Below, piece by piece: positions 61,526 to 64,000 of a DNA stretch of 64,000 nucleotides. Each line of letters starts with the position of its first letter. Position 1 is the first letter of the stretch. Source of the stretch: Pseudomonas serboccidentalis (lineage in GTDB: Bacteria > Pseudomonadota > Gammaproteobacteria > Pseudomonadales > Pseudomonadaceae); contig NZ_CP101655.1 in NCBI RefSeq assembly GCF_028830055.1, positions 2,662,498 through 2,726,497 on the forward strand, written 5' to 3'. A program made the translations under genes and the position numbers. The notes below the pieces were generated by a model, which saw only the letters and a program-made list of their open reading frames with translations, made no database searches and was not told where the DNA came from.

Positions 61526-62650
61526 ATGCCCTTGCTCGACACCCCCTTCGCCCAACTCGATTTGATCCGCCAGCCCGAACAGCAGAATGAACCGCTGCAA
61601 GCATTCGATGCGGCTGACGAATACCTGCTCAATTACCTGGCCGCACAGCAACCGTCGGCAGACACCCGGGTGTTGGTGCTCAACGACAGCTTCGGGGCGC
61701 TGGCGGCGAGTCTGGCGGGCAAGGTTCAGGTCAGCAGCAGTGGCGACTCGTTTCTGGCGTTCCAGGGGCTGGAAAAGAATCTGGTGCGCAACGGTCAGGC
61801 ATTCGATGCGGTGCGCGGCATTGCGGCCAGTGAACCATTGGTCGGGCCGTTTGATCGGGTGCTGATCCGGGTCCCCAAGACCCTCGCGTTGCTCGAAGAA
61901 CAGCTGATTCGCCTGCAAGGGCAACTGGCACCCGGCGCCGAAGTGGTGGCGGCCGCCATGGTCAAGCACCTGCCGCGCGCAGCCGGGGATCTGCTGGAGC
62001 GTTACATTGGCCCGGTACAGGCTTCATTGGCCGTGAAAAAGGCTCGCTTGCTGATCGCTGCACCCGAGGCAAAAGCCCCGGCGACCTCCCCCTACCCTTC
62101 GCGCTACCGACTCGACGAACCGGCCATCGAATTGCTCAACCACGCCAACGTGTTCTGCCGCGAAGGCCTGGACATCGGCACCCGGGCCTTTCTCCCGCAC
62201 CTGCCCAAAAACCTCGGCAGCGCTCGCGTCGCCGACCTTGGCTGCGGCAACGGCGTGTTGGCCATCGCCAGCGCCCTGCAGAACCCTGACGCGCATTACA
62301 CGCTGGTCGACGAATCGTTCATGGCCGTGCAATCGGCCGCTGAAAACTGGCGCGCCGCCCTGGGTGAGCGCGAAGTGATTGTGCGGGCCGGCGATGGTCT
62401 GGCCGGGCAAGAGCCGCAATCGCTGGACGTGGTGCTGTGCAATCCGCCGTTCCATCAACAACAGGTGGTCGGCGACTTCCTCGCCTGGCGTATGTTCCAG
62501 CAGGCGCGAGAAGCGCTGGTGGTGGGCGGAGCGCTGTACATCGTCGGCAACCGCCACCTGGGTTATCACAGCAAGCTGGCGCGGCTGTTCCGTGGCGTCG
62601 AGCAAGTGGCGGCAACCCCGAAATTCGTGATTCTCAAAGCACGCAAGTAA
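61526..62650 (+). CDS. rlmG: 23S rRNA (guanine-1835-N2)-methyltransferase RlmG
   Basis: Protein of 374 residues with a duplicated methyltransferase architecture. The N-terminal half is degenerate; the C-terminal half has the SAM site VADLGCGNGVLAIAS and the catalytic NPPFH motif. Modifies 23S rRNA helix 68. ATG 61526 (MPLLDTPFAQLDL) is chosen by similarity; the frame is open back into luxR, and the ribosome binding site is weak. Confidence 0.9.
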   Translation: MPLLDTPFAQLDLIRQPEQQNEPLQAFDAADEYLLNYLAAQQPSADTRVLVLNDSFGALAASLAGKVQVSSSGDSFLAFQGLEKNLVRNGQAFDAVRGIAASEPLVGPFDRVLIRVPKTLALLEEQLIRLQGQLAPGAEVVAAAMVKHLPRAAGDLLERYIGPVQASLAVKKARLLIAAPEAKAPATSPYPSRYRLDEPAIELLNHANVFCREGLDIGTRAFLPHLPKNLGSARVADLGCGNGVLAIASALQNPDAHYTLVDESFMAVQSAAENWRAALGEREVIVRAGDGLAGQEPQSLDVVLCNPPFHQQQVVGDFLAWRMFQQAREALVVGGALYIVGNRHLGYHSKLARLFRGVEQVAATPKFVILKARK

Positions 62651-62660
62651 ACGCCAGGCA

Positions 62661-62688
62661 AAAAAAACCCTCCGCGGTACAGAGGGTC
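62661..62688 (-). terminator. Terminator of the cio operon
   Basis: On the minus strand ACCCTC...GAGGGT is followed by TTTTTTT, 37 nt after the small DUF2474 gene. Also 10 nt after the convergent rlmG stop. Confidence 0.8.
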
Positions 62689-62724
62689 ATAAATCCGTGC
62701 CCAAGGGCAACGGGACGGGATGTT

Positions 62725-62892
62725 TCAGTGCGTGGTCAGACCGGCTGCGTTCATGAACAGGCGCATCAGGCTGGCGACAATGAACAGCGCGCCGACGCTA
62801 CCGATCCAGATCAGGGCCAACCAGCCGAGCCGCTGCCACAGCGGCTTTTTTTCGGCCTCTTCAATCTCATGCAAGGAATGTTTGCCGCTCAT
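62725..62892 (-). CDS. DUF2474 small membrane protein, CydX-like oxidase partner
   Basis: Protein of 55 residues: MSGKHSLHEIEEAEKKPLWQ, then RLGWLALIWIGSVGALFIVA (one membrane helix) and an ending of SLMRLFMNAAGLTTH. DUF2474 genes follow cioB/cydB in proteobacteria, where small subunits such as CydX stabilise the haem site. It starts 99 nt after cioB on the same strand. Missed by length-limited gene finding. Confidence 0.85.
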   Translation of the reverse strand: MSGKHSLHEIEEAEKKPLWQRLGWLALIWIGSVGALFIVASLMRLFMNAAGLTTH

Positions 62893-62991
62893 TGCATCGA
62901 TCCTCTGTCAGGCGATGGCGGCGCTGACGATGCCATCGTCGGAACGCCGCTCGGAACCGACCCGCTCCCACAAGGTGAGCGGAGCGGCAGA

Positions 62992-63999
62992 TTAGTGGTA
63001 ACCGTCTTCATGGGTGACCTTGCCGCGGAACACGTAGTAGCTCCAGAAGGTGTAGCCCAGGATGAACGGGATGATGAACAGCGTACCGACCAGCATGAAG
63101 CCTTGGCTCTGCGGTGGTGCGGCAGCATCCCAGATCGATATCGACGGCGGCACGATGTTCGGCCACAGGCTGATGCCCAGACCGCTGTAGCCGAGGAAAA
63201 TCAGTACCAGGGTCAGCAGGAACGGCATGTAGTTGGCGTTGCGAGCCACCGCGCGAATCAAGCCGTACATCGTGACGAGCACCAGAATCGGTACCGGCAT
63301 GAACCAGAACAGGTTCGGCGTGCTGAACCAGCGTGTGGCGATTTCCGGATGGGCCAGCGGCGTCCACAGGCTGACGATACCGATCACCGCCAGCAGCACG
63401 AATGCCAGCGGCCGCGCCAGGTTGTGCATTTGCTCCTGCAGCTTGCCTTCGGTTTTCATGATCAGCCAAGTGCAGCCGAGCAACGCATAGGCCACCACCA
63501 GCGCAGCGCCGCAGAACAGGGTGAACGGTGTCAGCCAGTCCAGTGAGCCGCCGGCGTATTGCCGATTGACCACCGGCAAGCCGTCGATGAACGCCCCCAG
63601 TGCCACGCCCTGGAAGAACGTCGCCGCCACCGAGCCGCCGATGAACGCCTTATCCCACAGATGACGCTTGTCGTCTTTGGCCTTGAAGCGGAACTCGAAC
63701 GCCACGCCGCGGAAAATCAGACCGATCAGCATGAAGATCAGCGGCAGGTACAGCGCCGAGAGCACCACCGAATAGGCCAGCGGGAACGCACCGAACAACG
63801 CTGCGCCACCCAGTACCAGCCAGGTTTCATTGCCGTCCCATACGGGTGCGACGGTGTTCATCATCACGTCACGGTCGGTCTTGCCCGGGATGAACGGGAA
63901 GAGAATGCCGATCCCCAGGTCGAAGCCATCCATGACCACGTACATCATGATGCCGAAGATGATGATCACGGCCCAGATCAGCGGAAGATCAATACCCAT
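62992..63999 (-). CDS. cioB: Cyanide-insensitive ubiquinol oxidase subunit II (CioB/CydB)
   Basis: Integral membrane protein of 335 residues with about nine helices (MGIDLPLIWAVIIIFGIMMYVVMDGFDLGIGILFPF; DGNETWLVLGGAALFGAFPLAYS). The second subunit of a bd-type oxidase that reduces oxygen with quinol. The closest fit is the Cio subgroup of Pseudomonas, given DUF2474 downstream. The start lies 1 nt inside the window edge; cioA should be just outside. Confidence 0.92.
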   Translation of the reverse strand: MGIDLPLIWAVIIIFGIMMYVVMDGFDLGIGILFPFIPGKTDRDVMMNTVAPVWDGNETWLVLGGAALFGAFPLAYSVVLSALYLPLIFMLIGLIFRGVAFEFRFKAKDDKRHLWDKAFIGGSVAATFFQGVALGAFIDGLPVVNRQYAGGSLDWLTPFTLFCGAALVVAYALLGCTWLIMKTEGKLQEQMHNLARPLAFVLLAVIGIVSLWTPLAHPEIATRWFSTPNLFWFMPVPILVLVTMYGLIRAVARNANYMPFLLTLVLIFLGYSGLGISLWPNIVPPSISIWDAAAPPQSQGFMLVGTLFIIPFILGYTFWSYYVFRGKVTHEDGYH

Positions 64000-64000
64000 G

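Overview
The window is chromosome of a Pseudomonas, most likely of the P. fluorescens group. Three things point there: gene content and order, GC-rich codon use, and many short palindromic REP-type repeats (TGTAGGAGTGAGCCTGCTCGCGA, AAAAGATCGCAGCCTGCGG and relatives) between genes. Most of it is core genome in the order I recall from other pseudomonads: pilSR, thiO, minor pilins, ispH-fkpB-lspA-ileS-ribF, murJ, rpsT, proB-obgE, rpmA-rplU, ispB, gdhA, ettA, morA, glyA, yjiA-ybdD-cstA, mapZ, radA, ankB-katB, mscL, rlmG, cioB.

Region by region: 1-9838 holds the end of pilS, pilR, thiO, and a type IV pilus minor-pilin operon (fimU-pilV-pilW-pilX-pilY1-pilE, minus strand) with a divergent fimT, then ispH. 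9839-22185 is housekeeping: lipoprotein signal peptidase, isoleucyl-tRNA synthetase, flavin synthesis, lipid II flippase, ribosomal proteins S20, L21 and L27, proline synthesis, the Obg GTPase and the quinone side-chain prenyl synthase. 22186-35419 is mostly small conserved or hypothetical genes: YjdM, a Fur-box-linked 85-residue protein, an FKBP isomerase, an UPF0114 membrane protein, two lipoproteins, a Lon-like protease, DUF3015 and DUF4105 proteins, a GreA/GreB-like protein and glutamate dehydrogenase. 35767-43081 holds ettA, the c-di-GMP enzyme morA and glyA.

43082-51229 is an accessory island of about 8 kb between glyA and yjiA. It carries a tandem pair of unrecognised paralogues, a DctA-type dicarboxylate transporter with two FCD-type GntR regulators, and a class II lanthipeptide locus. 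That locus has a complete LanM synthetase (1046 residues) and, just upstream, a 49-residue precursor gene at 50771-50920. The precursor ends in TTAITCESLGCTFGC, which contains two consecutive Ser/Thr-x-Gly-Cys ring motifs. A perfect 11-bp hairpin separates the two genes. No transporter, leader peptidase or immunity gene lies nearby. This is the best candidate for an undescribed system here.

51230-64000 returns to core: yjiA, ybdD, cstA, the PilZ protein mapZ, radA, ankB-katB with an intercistronic hairpin, mscL and a ferredoxin-NADP reductase. A solo LuxR-type regulator follows, with every AHL-contacting residue I recall from the family and an 18-bp perfect palindrome upstream. Last come rlmG and the end of a cyanide-insensitive oxidase operon (cioB plus a 55-residue DUF2474 gene). 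Two-component, c-di-GMP and quorum-type regulators are all present, alongside pilus and respiratory functions.
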